From Funiculus sociatus GB2-C1 (GTDB lineage Bacteria > Cyanobacteriota > Cyanobacteriia > Cyanobacteriales > FACHB-T130): a stretch of DNA of 64,000 bases. This document shows positions 27,747 through 36,495 of this stretch, piece by piece. The position numbers and the translations under genes are program-made. The first letter of the stretch is position 1. Each line of letters begins with the position of its first letter. The notes under the pieces were generated by a model, which was given only the letters and a program-made list of their open reading frames with translations, made no database searches and was not told the origin of the DNA. The stretch is taken from NCBI RefSeq assembly GCF_039962115.1, contig NZ_JAMPKJ010000021.1, forward strand, positions 25,100 to 89,099. Direction: 5' to 3'.

Positions 27747-28724
27747 CTACTCGCCTTTAATTGCGGGTGGTTTTCTCTCGACTCCGCTAATTTTCAGCAC
27801 GTCGGTGAAGGTGGCGCAGTAATTCGGCAGACCAAAGGTAGTCGGATTTACGGGATCTTGGTAGGTGAAATTACGGTAGCGCAAGCAAAATCGATCCCAA
27901 GGTGCCATCTGAATGCGGAACAAGACAATCAATAAATCGGCAAGTGAGAGAGTCAAAGGCACGCGGAAATAAATCTTTTTATCCAGATAGGCGCAGACTT
28001 CCTCTACGGCTTGATTTGCCGTCAGCGCTTCCTGTCCCAAAACTAACTGTCGTGGTTCTCCAGGTTTTGGGGGATTGTCGATGAGGTGTTGCACCACAGT
28101 TGCAATATCCCGCGCATGGATAAAGTGGAAGCTGCCATCGGCTTTGAAAAAGCGAATCATGTCTATCCACTTTGCTACTCCTGGTAAACCGGAGGAAAGG
28201 TGGGAGTAAGGTTTGTTGGTATCTCCTCCCAGTACCAGGGTGGGAAACAGGGTGGTGATGCGGGGTGCGATCGCTAGTTTCGATAACCGCTGCAAGCAGT
28301 CATACTTAGAACGGATATAGTCTGTCCCCAGTTGTGACGCTTCCTTGAGTGGTTTGTTGGAACGGTCGAGGACGCTAGCGGTGGAAAAGTAAATTACTTG
28401 TTTGCACACTGCTGGGTCAAGCAGGTTCAACAACCGGATGGTTTTGATAACGTTAACATCAAACACCTCTTGCGACCCGCCCCAAGCGGTAGCTGCCAAA
28501 ACTGCAACATCCATTGTCTTGAGCAAATCGCCTATTCGCTCAACTTCTCGCAGGTCATAATGCAGGATGGTAACGCCCGGTCTTGCTTCGTAGTCAATTC
28601 CCAGTTTATTTGGGTTTCTGACCAGCAGATACAGCTCGTGTTCTGTGTTTTGAATCAGGCTTTCGCTAATGTAGTGACCAATGCAGCCACTCGCACCAGT
28701 CACCAAAATCCGCTTCGGGGTCAT
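27747..28724 (-). CDS. NAD(P)-dependent epimerase/reductase (extended SDR)
   Basis: 325 residues. It has GASGCIGH for the dinucleotide, a YIRSKYDCL active-site YxxxK, and serines in FSTASVL. The substrate-binding half is not recognisable. It sits on the minus strand upstream of the two radical SAM genes (about 260 bases) and downstream of hemE. A joint role with the radical SAM enzymes is possible but unsupported beyond position. Confidence 0.85.
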   Translation of the reverse strand: MTPKRILVTGASGCIGHYISESLIQNTEHELYLLVRNPNKLGIDYEARPGVTILHYDLREVERIGDLLKTMDVAVLAATAWGGSQEVFDVNVIKTIRLLNLLDPAVCKQVIYFSTASVLDRSNKPLKEASQLGTDYIRSKYDCLQRLSKLAIAPRITTLFPTLVLGGDTNKPYSHLSSGLPGVAKWIDMIRFFKADGSFHFIHARDIATVVQHLIDNPPKPGEPRQLVLGQEALTANQAVEEVCAYLDKKIYFRVPLTLSLADLLIVLFRIQMAPWDRFCLRYRNFTYQDPVNPTTFGLPNYCATFTDVLKISGVERKPPAIKGE

Positions 28725-28791
28725 AAGGAGTTAGTCATTAGTAAGTTGCTAAGAGCTAAGAGCTAATCGTGAAGCTATTAGCTCTTAGCTA

Positions 28792-29838
28792 TTAGCTCTT
28801 AGCTGATTTGGCAGTTTCAAAGAAGAATGCCACGTTTTCTTCGGGGGTGCTGGGTAAAACTCCGTGACCGAGGTTCATGATATGACCTTTTTTCCCGGCT
28901 TTGCGAATCGTGTCTAAAATGCGATCGCGTATGAACTCTTTCGAGCCAAATAAGGCGCACGGGTCCATATTTCCCTGCACTCCCATATCTGAGCCAAGTC
29001 TTGCCCTTGCTTGAGCCATATCCACCGTCCAGTCTACGCTGACGATATCTACGCCGGATTGTGCCATGCGCTCGAGTATCCCAGCACTGCCATTAATGTA
29101 TAGGATCAGTGGGGTATCTGGATGATTTGCCTTCACCTGCTTGACAACTTGCTGTTGATATGGTAAAGCAAAAGTTTCGTAGTCTTGAGGACTGAGTTGC
29201 CCCGCCCAAGAGTCGAACATCTGAACAACTTGAGCGCCGCAGTCGATTTGGTAGCGGACGTAAGTAGCAATCGAGTCTGCTAATTTGCTCAAAAATTTAT
29301 GCAGCATTGCTGGTTCTGTGAAAGCCATGCTCTTGATAATCGTGTAGTCTTTCGAGCTTTTGCCTTCAATTGCATACGCCGCCAGCGTCCAAGGCGCACC
29401 GACAAAACCTAGCACAGTTGCCTTATTTCCGACTTCTTGACGCAAAGTTTGCAAAATTTCGCGGATGAAAGGCAGAGATTCCTCAGGTTCCAGGGGATGC
29501 AGTTTATCGATTTGCTCCAAAGAGCGGATGGGCGGATCGATTACTGGGCCACGACTTTCGATGATATCAAAGGGAATGCCGAGTCCCGGCAGGGGGGTTA
29601 AGATATCGGAAAATAAAATTACCCCGTCTGGCTCAAAGGCGCGAAACGGTTGTAGCGAGATTTCGATAGCGAGTTCTGCTTTTTCAGAGCGATCGCGGAA
29701 CGCGGGATACTTATCTCTTAAATCCCGATAAGCTTTCATATATCTACCCGCCTGCCGCATCATCCACACTGGCGGACGGTCTAAAACTTCTCCACGAGCT
29801 GCCCGCAGCAGATACGGTACTTGGGTTGCAACGGTCAT
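28792..29838 (-). CDS. hemE: Uroporphyrinogen decarboxylase
   Basis: 348 residues. Starts with the signature [14 protein letters not shown], and keeps [12 protein letters not shown] and [10 protein letters not shown]. It removes four carboxyl groups from uroporphyrinogen III to give coproporphyrinogen III, the branch leading to haem, chlorophyll and bilins. Cytoplasmic. The 3' end and the gap before the SDR gene contain TTAGCTATTAGC tandem repeats; the C-terminal residues (AKSAKS) are read from the edge of these. Confidence 0.97.
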   Translation of the reverse strand: MTVATQVPYLLRAARGEVLDRPPVWMMRQAGRYMKAYRDLRDKYPAFRDRSEKAELAIEISLQPFRAFEPDGVILFSDILTPLPGLGIPFDIIESRGPVIDPPIRSLEQIDKLHPLEPEESLPFIREILQTLRQEVGNKATVLGFVGAPWTLAAYAIEGKSSKDYTIIKSMAFTEPAMLHKFLSKLADSIATYVRYQIDCGAQVVQMFDSWAGQLSPQDYETFALPYQQQVVKQVKANHPDTPLILYINGSAGILERMAQSGVDIVSVDWTVDMAQARARLGSDMGVQGNMDPCALFGSKEFIRDRILDTIRKAGKKGHIMNLGHGVLPSTPEENVAFFFETAKSAKS

Positions 29839-29990
29839 CTACACTTCACCTAAAGACTTTATTAAACACATTCGTTTAGCTTATCACTCTCGGATGGACG
29901 TTTAGACTATTTCCGCTCTCGACAACCCAAAATCTACAATCTCTATTCGCCACTAGCCTTTGACAGACTAGCAGCTAATCCCCCTTTTTT

Positions 29991-30281
29991 TTACCTAACC
30001 AAGCAGACGCCACCGATTTCCACCGTGCATTGCTGCTGTTTTCTAGCAGCTTCTAGGGTGCGAGAGTTGGGGTTATAGCTGTACTCGCCTGCGGGGAAAA
30101 CGCGGTTGGGATTGGCACAGTATGTATACGTTTGTCCGCCTTCGAGATAAGACACGACAACTAAAGAAGTCTTTGCAGCCGGACAATTCTCCATAACTGT
30201 CAATCCAAAGTCTTTTTCTAGGCGTTGTTTTCTGGTATCTGTGACTGTGGCTTGAGTAGTTGGGTTTTGAGTTGCAACCAT
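29991..30281 (-). CDS. Small protein of unknown function
   Basis: 96 residues, not recognised. Features: a polar N-terminus (MVATQNPTTQATVTDTRKQR), a central hydrophobic strand TSLVVVSYLEGG, the module GQTYTYCANPNRVFPAGEYSYN and a C-terminal CTVEIGGVCLV. Four cysteines in total (NCP, YCA, QCT, VCL). No signal peptide is seen. A second copy of the YTYCANPNR module is present just upstream in the same frame (30282-30404) without a start, so the locus was partly duplicated. The stop is close to a tract of eight Ts on the plus strand. Confidence 0.6.
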   Translation of the reverse strand: MVATQNPTTQATVTDTRKQRLEKDFGLTVMENCPAAKTSLVVVSYLEGGQTYTYCANPNRVFPAGEYSYNPNSRTLEAARKQQQCTVEIGGVCLVR

Positions 30282-30404
30282 TCTTGGTTTTAGCTCAGCG
30301 CTGCTAATGTCATAGTTATATTCTCCTGCTTTGACAAAGCGGTTGGGATTGGCACAGTAAGTATACGTTTGACCGCAAAGGTTGTCGCGAGTGTTTGAAA
30401 AAAC
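30282..30404 (-). pseudogene. Degenerate tandem copy of the upstream small gene module
   Basis: Continuing the 29991-30281 frame upstream gives 41 codons before a TAA at 30405-30407, with GQTYTYCANPNR FVKAGEYNY at the matching place. There is no ATG, GTG or TTG in a sensible position, and a start at 30415 (MSGKFFQTLATTF) lies in another frame, which suggests a frameshift. At DNA level 30102-30138 and 30339-30375 agree at nearly every base. Confidence 0.6.
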
Positions 30405-30422
30405 TTACCGGACATTATTTTG

Positions 30423-31388
30423 TCATCTCCCATTAAGCAAAACTTCTTCATACTGGGATCGTAAGCTTAAAATACCTCTGTCTGCGTCTAGTAAACCGAG
30501 TATTCCTATAGGTAGAGCTGCGTTGCAACCATCGTGACCAAAAGGGAGATCGGAGACAATCGGAATGTTGAGAAGAGACAAGCGATCGCGCAAAACTTCC
30601 TCAATTGTCAAACTAGGAATATTAGGCGGAGCCTCGCATCGGCTAAAGCGTCCCAAAGCAATTCCTCGAACTTTCTTAAAAGCGCCAGAAAGTCGCCATT
30701 GGGTCAGCAATCTGTCGATGCGGTAAGGAACTTCAGTGACATCTTCCAGTGCCAAAATAACGCCATCAAGTTCAGGTTGTATCGGTGTGTTTAAAAAATG
30801 CGTCGCTACTGTCAGATTTGCTGGTAGCAAAATGCCACTCACTTTACCACCACCCCAAGCTGTACCTTTCAACGGTTCTACAGAACGCCCTTCCACCAAA
30901 TCAAATAGTCGCTGTTTTGACCACTCAGGCTCAGCTGCAATCGTCGTCAACAGTGGCCCATGAACGCCTGCAATCCCCTCCTTGCTAAGACTCCATAGCA
31001 AGCCTGTAACGTCAGAAAAGCCGATTAACCACTTGGGATTGGGGATTGGGGATTGGGGATTGGGGATTGGGACTTGCTTGTCCCCGGCTTGCCAAGTCCA
31101 ATCTTCTAATAATCTGGCACTACCGTAACCACCTCTAGCACAGAGGATACCTTTGCATTCTGGGTCATGCCATGCTTTTTGCAACTGGCGACGACGGGTT
31201 TCATCTGTTCCAGCAAGGTAGCCATAGCGATCGCTCACATTATCATCTACTTTTACTTGATAGCCACGCGATCGCCATATCTCCACACCCTTTTCAAACG
31301 CCTCAACTTCACGCATTGCACCACTGGGGGCAATTACTCGTAGCAAATCCCCTGGTTGTAGGGCTGGTGGCAATTGGCAAAGATTCAT
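30423..31388 (-). CDS. ldcA: LD-carboxypeptidase (muramoyltetrapeptide carboxypeptidase, peptidase S66)
   Basis: 321 residues. The S66 nucleophile is Ser125 in LIGFSDVTG, with the ARGGYG segment before it; LEDV and PFGHDG supply the expected acidic residue and histidine. The enzyme removes the terminal D-alanine from tetrapeptides released from peptidoglycan. Residues about 104-119 (KQVPIPNPQSPIPNPK) are read from a run of CCCCAAT heptamers at 31034-31073, an intergenic-type repeat inside the gene, next to the active site. The frame is intact, so the protein may tolerate the insert. Confidence 0.88.
   Translation of the reverse strand: MNLCQLPPALQPGDLLRVIAPSGAMREVEAFEKGVEIWRSRGYQVKVDDNVSDRYGYLAGTDETRRRQLQKAWHDPECKGILCARGGYGSARLLEDWTWQAGDKQVPIPNPQSPIPNPKWLIGFSDVTGLLWSLSKEGIAGVHGPLLTTIAAEPEWSKQRLFDLVEGRSVEPLKGTAWGGGKVSGILLPANLTVATHFLNTPIQPELDGVILALEDVTEVPYRIDRLLTQWRLSGAFKKVRGIALGRFSRCEAPPNIPSLTIEEVLRDRLSLLNIPIVSDLPFGHDGCNAALPIGILGLLDADRGILSLRSQYEEVLLNGR
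31034..31073. repeat. Heptamer tandem repeat inside ldcA
   Basis: Five to six GGGGATT units in a row, identical in type to the intergenic repeats at 20171-20275 and 39849-39915. They are read in frame in the minus direction as alternating Pro, Ile, Asn and Gln. Confidence 0.8.
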
Positions 31389-31445
31389 AATTGGGATGCC
31401 TAGACTCCGAAAAAAACTGTTTTAATCACCGAATAAACATAAGAA

Positions 31446-33227
31446 CTAACGACACCGATACAGTTGATACGGAACCCCGATCCGATAATGTTCAGTTTGC
31501 TCAATGTTACAAGTGTATTTATCAGAAAGGGCTAAATCTTGGGGATAATCCCTCCGCTTGAGTCCAGGGGCAACTACCCACAAGTTGAGCGGTTTTTCTA
31601 AAGGAGTTTGGATAACAGACAGATTTTGCCAAACTTTATCATAACCAGTTTTTCTGTCTAAGAAAGCAAAATATGCGTTTTCATTTTCAAGCGATCGCTT
31701 CAACTCTAAAGCGCCTATATTAGGTGTCCGTATTTTATCGAGTGCTAGTGCAAAGCTTAATCCCAACGCTACATCCTGGGAACTGTCGTATCCCACCACA
31801 ACCATCAACCCAGCATCAGGTTCTATGTTCATGTTCTGGGCGACTCGCTGCGGGTTGAAGGGTTTTTGAAAGGTTAGGTTAAAAACCACAAACACACAAC
31901 TTATAAAGGAAACTAAAAAGTAAAATGTAAAGAAGCCATTCGCGTTTCTATATCCTGTTGCCTTTTTAACTTTTACTTTGCTCAGATGAATAGTAAAAAT
32001 AGCTCCCAAAATAGCGCACATAGCTGGATAATAAACAAAGTTATAACGAGGAGCAATAGTGATATCTTTATCCAAAAGGTAGATAACAGCGAAGAATTGG
32101 AGCAGCACCCATAGGCTGAAAATAACAAAAGTTAAAATTGCCCAATAACGACCTGTATTAGTAATGACTTTTGACTCTACCCTGAAAGCATCAAAAATAA
32201 CGTATTTTAAGAGCCAAACACCAAATAGAAGCATCAGCACTCCATTTGTAACTGCAATCCAGAGGGGTTGATTTTCTACTGGTAGAGAAACTACCATCAA
32301 CAGCCAACCAGCAAGAGTTTGGTATAGGGGAGCAATATTATGTGGAGCAGGTAGCCAACTGGTTTCTGGACGGTTAAAATGTGCCATTAAAACTTGCAGC
32401 CACGGCAGATAGAATAAAAAAGGCAAGCAAGCAAAGGCAAGAGGTAAAAATAAAAGTCTTATATTCTTAGTTTTGCCGCGCCCATCGTTAAAGGAAGTTG
32501 GGGATATTCCATGAAGCGTTGTAACTTGCATGAAAATGAGGGCGAAGAGTTGGGCGATGAAAGCGAGGATAAAAAAGTAGTGGACGTAGAAACCAATGCT
32601 GTTAAATATTCCCCAGGCTAGACAAACAAGGACTTGTGTTGAAATACCTTTTTCCCGGTTTTGCTGAATTTGAATTAATCCTAAAAGAGCTAAGGTAATT
32701 AGTAATACTGGCAAAGTATAGTGTCTTGCTTCTTGGGAAAGGTAAACTCCAAAAGGGGAAACAGCCATTATGGCGGCGGTAATTAAACCAGTGGTTCTGG
32801 AGAAAGCGACGCTACCCAGCCAGTAAATTGCCGCGATCGCAACTACTCCAAATATTGCTGGAAGCGATCGCACAGCCCACACCCATGACTTTAAAGCATC
32901 GGCATCAACTGAATTTAACCAGGAAAGCCAGCTGTGCATCAAGCAAAAAAATAAGGGAGGATGGGTAGACTGAGTAGCAAGTGTTTGTGCAATTTCCGAC
33001 CATGTGACTTCTGGGTTAAGGGTAAAAATTTGCTCTAATGTTGAGAGGGGAAAAGCCACATTTAGCGGTACGTCATCATAGGTGCGTCCTAAGCTAAATA
33101 AAGCCGTAATTACCTCATCTAACCAAAGAGGTTTTAGATCGAGATGCCAAAACCGCAAAGCAGCTCCCACACCAATTACCGCAGCCAGCGCTAAATAATG
33201 TAAAAAGAAATTAATAGATTGATTCAT
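31446..33227 (-). CDS. GT39-like membrane glycosyltransferase
   Basis: 593 residues from the ATG at 33227; the TTG at 33266 lies in repeats. About ten hydrophobic segments. The first loop contains LWLDEVITA, the acidic motif that in GT39/ArnT-like GT-C enzymes binds the lipid-linked sugar donor, and a later THPPLFF is also typical. It probably adds a sugar to protein or lipid on the outer side of the inner membrane. The C-terminal 130 residues are soluble and periplasmic in the usual topology. Divergent from the helicase gene across TAGCCAT repeats. Confidence 0.82.
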   Translation of the reverse strand: MNQSINFFLHYLALAAVIGVGAALRFWHLDLKPLWLDEVITALFSLGRTYDDVPLNVAFPLSTLEQIFTLNPEVTWSEIAQTLATQSTHPPLFFCLMHSWLSWLNSVDADALKSWVWAVRSLPAIFGVVAIAAIYWLGSVAFSRTTGLITAAIMAVSPFGVYLSQEARHYTLPVLLITLALLGLIQIQQNREKGISTQVLVCLAWGIFNSIGFYVHYFFILAFIAQLFALIFMQVTTLHGISPTSFNDGRGKTKNIRLLFLPLAFACLPFLFYLPWLQVLMAHFNRPETSWLPAPHNIAPLYQTLAGWLLMVVSLPVENQPLWIAVTNGVLMLLFGVWLLKYVIFDAFRVESKVITNTGRYWAILTFVIFSLWVLLQFFAVIYLLDKDITIAPRYNFVYYPAMCAILGAIFTIHLSKVKVKKATGYRNANGFFTFYFLVSFISCVFVVFNLTFQKPFNPQRVAQNMNIEPDAGLMVVVGYDSSQDVALGLSFALALDKIRTPNIGALELKRSLENENAYFAFLDRKTGYDKVWQNLSVIQTPLEKPLNLWVVAPGLKRRDYPQDLALSDKYTCNIEQTEHYRIGVPYQLYRCR

Positions 33228-33271
33228 GTTTGTCCGTTGTCCATTGCTAATTGCTCGCTTGTTCAAAAGCT

Positions 33272-33302
33272 ATCAGCCATTAGCCATTAGCCATTAGCCA
33301 TC
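33272..33302. repeat. Tandem CATTAGC heptamers
   Basis: Four copies of AGCCATT lie between the divergent GT39-like and helicase genes, only six bases before the helicase ATG, in the position of its ribosome binding site. Confidence 0.7.
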
Positions 33303-33307
33303 CTTCC

Positions 33308-35707
33308 ATGAACGACGATAATCTAATTTCACCCGATGGTACACCCCAGCCGTCTATTGCACCTGTGCGGGAGGAGGCGATGCTGCGACTCCGCGATGGG
33401 CTGCGGGAAGGGCAGCAAAGTATGGCTGACTGGCGTTCTGGTCCGTTGGCGGTTTCTGCTGTCCCTGGCGCAGGTAAATCAACGGGGATGGCAGTAGCAG
33501 CTGCTTTAGCGATCGCTCGCGAACAGCTGCATACGCGACGCTATTTAGTCATCGTCACCTTTACCCGCTCTGCTGCTGCTAATATCAAAGCAAAAATTCG
33601 TCAGTGTCTCCGGGAAGATTTACTGCTACCACAAACAGGTTTTATTGTCCATACTTTACACGGTTTGGCGCTGAATATTGCTACTCGCCATCCAGAGTTA
33701 TCGGGTTTGAATTTGGAAACGGCGACGGTGGTTTCTCCCAACCAAAGTCATCGGTTAATTCGAGACTGTGTAGAACGATGGATTTCTGCTAATCATGGGC
33801 GTTATGGGACGCTGCTAGAAGGCATTCAATTTGATGGGGAAGAAACTGAGCGGTTACGCCGTCAGGCAGTTTTACGGACTGAGGTGCTGCCTAGCATCGC
33901 CAACACAGTGATTCACGAAGCGAAAAGCTCTGGACTCTTGCCGCAAGATTTGTGGGCATTGGCAAGGCAGACACCGGATGATTATGGGATTTTGAGCGTA
34001 GCAGCTGGATTGTACGAGCAGTATCAAGCATTATTGCGATCGCGTGACTTAATTGACTACGACGAAATGATTTTAGGCGCACTGCGCGTACTGAAAAACG
34101 ACAGCGCCCGCCAATTGTGGCAAAATCAAGTTTTTGCCGTCTTTGAAGACGAAGCCCAAGACTCCAGCCCCCTCCAAAGTCAGCTGTTAGAAATTCTCGC
34201 TACCACAGATTACCCAACCGCCTTAGATTCAAACCCCAGCGATGTATCCCATCTCTACAATCTTAATTTGGTGCGGGTGGGAGATCCTAACCAAGCCATC
34301 AACTCCACCTTCACCCCAGCCGACCCAATTTATTTCCGGCGGTTCTGCGAAGATTGTCAGCACCTCAACCGCTTGGCAACAATGGATCAAGCTGGTCGTA
34401 GTACCCCCATTGTCATCGCCGCCGCTAACTTTGTTTTAGACTGGGTGAATCAACAATCGGCAGCAGTCAACCGACAACGAACAAGGGACAACAAACAACC
34501 AACAGCCGAACTCCCCTTTCGTCAGCAAGAAATTCGCTCCGTTGATGCAGGCGATCCGCAAACTGATGCCAACCCTAGCGCCACAGGTCGGGGACTGGAA
34601 ATTTATAGTCCCCGCGATGTTTATCATACAGTCGAGTTAATAGGAGAGCGAGTTATTGAATTATTTGGGAAAACCCCAAATAGTCGGGCAGCTGTTTTGG
34701 TGCGGGAAAATCGGCAAGCCCGATTTGTTAAAGAGAAACTAGATTATCTGGAACGTCAGCACGATATTAAAGTGTTCGAGGTAGGAGAAAGCGATCGCCA
34801 CTCCCGCGTTCCTGCTGAAATCCTTGCCATGCTGCAATTTCTCGACCGCCCTCATTCCCCAGACTACTTAAAAGCCGCACTAGAAGTCCTCGTCAAACGC
34901 GAACTAATTCCCACCCAAGACCTGAACGCCCTCGCCACCTTTCCAGAGCAATTTCTCTATCCAGGCCCCCTCGACCCAGCACAGACACCACCAGTCCAGC
35001 AAGCGGCGCGTTACTGTCGCAGTTTACTTCGCGCCCGCCTAGAACTGCCGCAGTACCAACTGCCAACTTTCCTGGCGCTAACCTTAAAATACGGCCAATC
35101 CGAGCTAGCCACAGCAGATAAATTAGCAGAACGAATTGCGATCGCTACCTCTGGCAACAGTTCCATGAGCGCCACACTAGAGGTACTGAGCGAAATTGTA
35201 AACTCGGAACGATTTGAACCCGTAGAAACCGAAGACACAGACGCTCGTTATATCCGTTCCGGTCAAGTCACCATCATCACCATGCACAAAGCCAAAGGGC
35301 TAGATTGGGATTACGTGTTTATCCCGTTTTTGCACGAGGATAGCATTCCTGGTAGCCCTTGGGTGCCAACAGCTGCCCAGTTTTTGGGTGATTTTACCTT
35401 AGCAGAAGTAGCTAGGGCGCAAATTCGCGCCCATCTCCACGGTCAAGTACCGCCAGTAGCACCCCTCGCCTGGGAACAAGCAGGACAACTCAAAGCCGCA
35501 GAAGAATTCCGCCTCCTCTATGTAGCCATGACACGGGCAAAGCGCCTACTCTGGATGTCCGCCTCCCAAAAAGGCCCTTTCCGCTGGAACACCTTCAACT
35601 GGAGCCATCAAGACAGCTTACAGGAGAAAAAACCTTGCCCGGTTATACCCGCTTTGAAGAGTCAGTTTCCGAAATCGGTTGTCACCTTATCTAGGATGCG
35701 GAGTTAA
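33308..35707 (+). CDS. UvrD/Rep-like superfamily 1 DNA helicase
   Basis: 799 residues. Walker A is PGAGKST (about 53-59), motif Ia-like FTRSAAANIKAKI, motif II VFEDEAQDSSPLQ, motif III-like GDPNQAIN, motif V TMHKAKGLDWDYV and motif VI LYVAMTRAK. The enzyme should unwind or strip DNA in repair or recombination. Unusual points: the sequence between motifs III and IV holds a Gln/Asn/Arg-rich stretch (about residues 381-400) read from AACAAACAACCAAC-type repeats, and the C-terminal 45 residues after motif VI are short. The final 17 bases overlap the convergent PEP-CTERM gene. Confidence 0.9.
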   Translation: MNDDNLISPDGTPQPSIAPVREEAMLRLRDGLREGQQSMADWRSGPLAVSAVPGAGKSTGMAVAAALAIAREQLHTRRYLVIVTFTRSAAANIKAKIRQCLREDLLLPQTGFIVHTLHGLALNIATRHPELSGLNLETATVVSPNQSHRLIRDCVERWISANHGRYGTLLEGIQFDGEETERLRRQAVLRTEVLPSIANTVIHEAKSSGLLPQDLWALARQTPDDYGILSVAAGLYEQYQALLRSRDLIDYDEMILGALRVLKNDSARQLWQNQVFAVFEDEAQDSSPLQSQLLEILATTDYPTALDSNPSDVSHLYNLNLVRVGDPNQAINSTFTPADPIYFRRFCEDCQHLNRLATMDQAGRSTPIVIAAANFVLDWVNQQSAAVNRQRTRDNKQPTAELPFRQQEIRSVDAGDPQTDANPSATGRGLEIYSPRDVYHTVELIGERVIELFGKTPNSRAAVLVRENRQARFVKEKLDYLERQHDIKVFEVGESDRHSRVPAEILAMLQFLDRPHSPDYLKAALEVLVKRELIPTQDLNALATFPEQFLYPGPLDPAQTPPVQQAARYCRSLLRARLELPQYQLPTFLALTLKYGQSELATADKLAERIAIATSGNSSMSATLEVLSEIVNSERFEPVETEDTDARYIRSGQVTIITMHKAKGLDWDYVFIPFLHEDSIPGSPWVPTAAQFLGDFTLAEVARAQIRAHLHGQVPPVAPLAWEQAGQLKAAEEFRLLYVAMTRAKRLLWMSASQKGPFRWNTFNWSHQDSLQEKKPCPVIPALKSQFPKSVVTLSRMRS
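34451..34508. repeat. A/C-rich short repeat inside the helicase gene
   Basis: CAACCGACAACGAACAAGGG is followed by ACAACAAACAACCAACAGCC. Similar runs occur between cyanobacterial genes. In the helicase it is in frame and codes for Asn/Arg/Gln-rich residues. Confidence 0.5.
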
Positions 35708-36431
35708 TTTGCTTGCGCTTCATTACTTTCGTTGCACCCAAAGCACCAAAGGCTAATAAACCCAACACTGAAGCAGGTTCGGGAACCGGAGTGGTTTGAG
35801 TGGCAGCTTGATAAGTCAAGTTGTCAAATCCAACTGAACCTGTGTTGCTGAAATCTATAACTGCCCGTTTTACTGAAGTTCCGCTGTAGGCAAAAGTTTT
35901 ACCCAGAACAGCCGCTCTTATCGGAGAGGGGAAAATGCCGATTATGTCTTCATCCAGAAGCACCTGCTGGATGCTAATAGAACTTAACGCCTCATTAAAG
36001 AGTTCAATAGTAAATGTAGGCATAGGCGGAAATGGAGAATAATTTACTAGGCTTGCCACGTCGAACATAAGTTCTGCCGTCGGTATGGTGAAGTCAAGTG
36101 TAAGGATACCAGGGGCATCGGTTGCTAAGACGGGGGGTGATAAATCCAAGTTATAGAGTAGAGTTCCTGGCGGGCGACCTGCTATTTCTGATAGATCCCA
36201 AGTTCTTACAACATTGTAGGTGGCAGCAGTTGAGTCTATTCCATCTACCTTGAAATCAAAGGTGACTCCCTTAAAACTTAAATCATCTACTGGTTGAGTC
36301 GGTAGCTCATCAAAAGTTAATTTGGTCAATGTAGCAGCCTGCACACTTTCAGGTGCCATCAGCGTAGATAAAGAAACTGAGCAGATTGTGCTGAAGGTTA
36401 AGGCTGAAAATGTTTCTCTTAAGGTAGCCAT
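35691..36431 (-). CDS. PEP-CTERM sorting domain protein
   Basis: 246 residues from the ATG at 36431, chosen for a GGAG about seven bases before it and for an N-terminal signal peptide (ending VQAATL). The C-terminus has VPEPASVLGLLAFGALG followed by KRKQ: the PEP motif, a hydrophobic helix and a basic tail, the signal for exosortase processing. The middle is beta-rich with no recognised domain (ELPTQPVDDLSF; DFSNTGSVGFDNLTYQ, as in choice-of-anchor type secreted proteins). Exported and probably sorted to the envelope. No exosortase gene is in the window. Confidence 0.85.
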   Translation of the reverse strand: MATLRETFSALTFSTICSVSLSTLMAPESVQAATLTKLTFDELPTQPVDDLSFKGVTFDFKVDGIDSTAATYNVVRTWDLSEIAGRPPGTLLYNLDLSPPVLATDAPGILTLDFTIPTAELMFDVASLVNYSPFPPMPTFTIELFNEALSSISIQQVLLDEDIIGIFPSPIRAAVLGKTFAYSGTSVKRAVIDFSNTGSVGFDNLTYQAATQTTPVPEPASVLGLLAFGALGATKVMKRKQINSAS

Positions 36432-36495
36432 ACGAGTTATTTCTCCAAAAGTTATAAGTTGATAAAAGTGCAATGCGATCGCATACGATCAGTCG

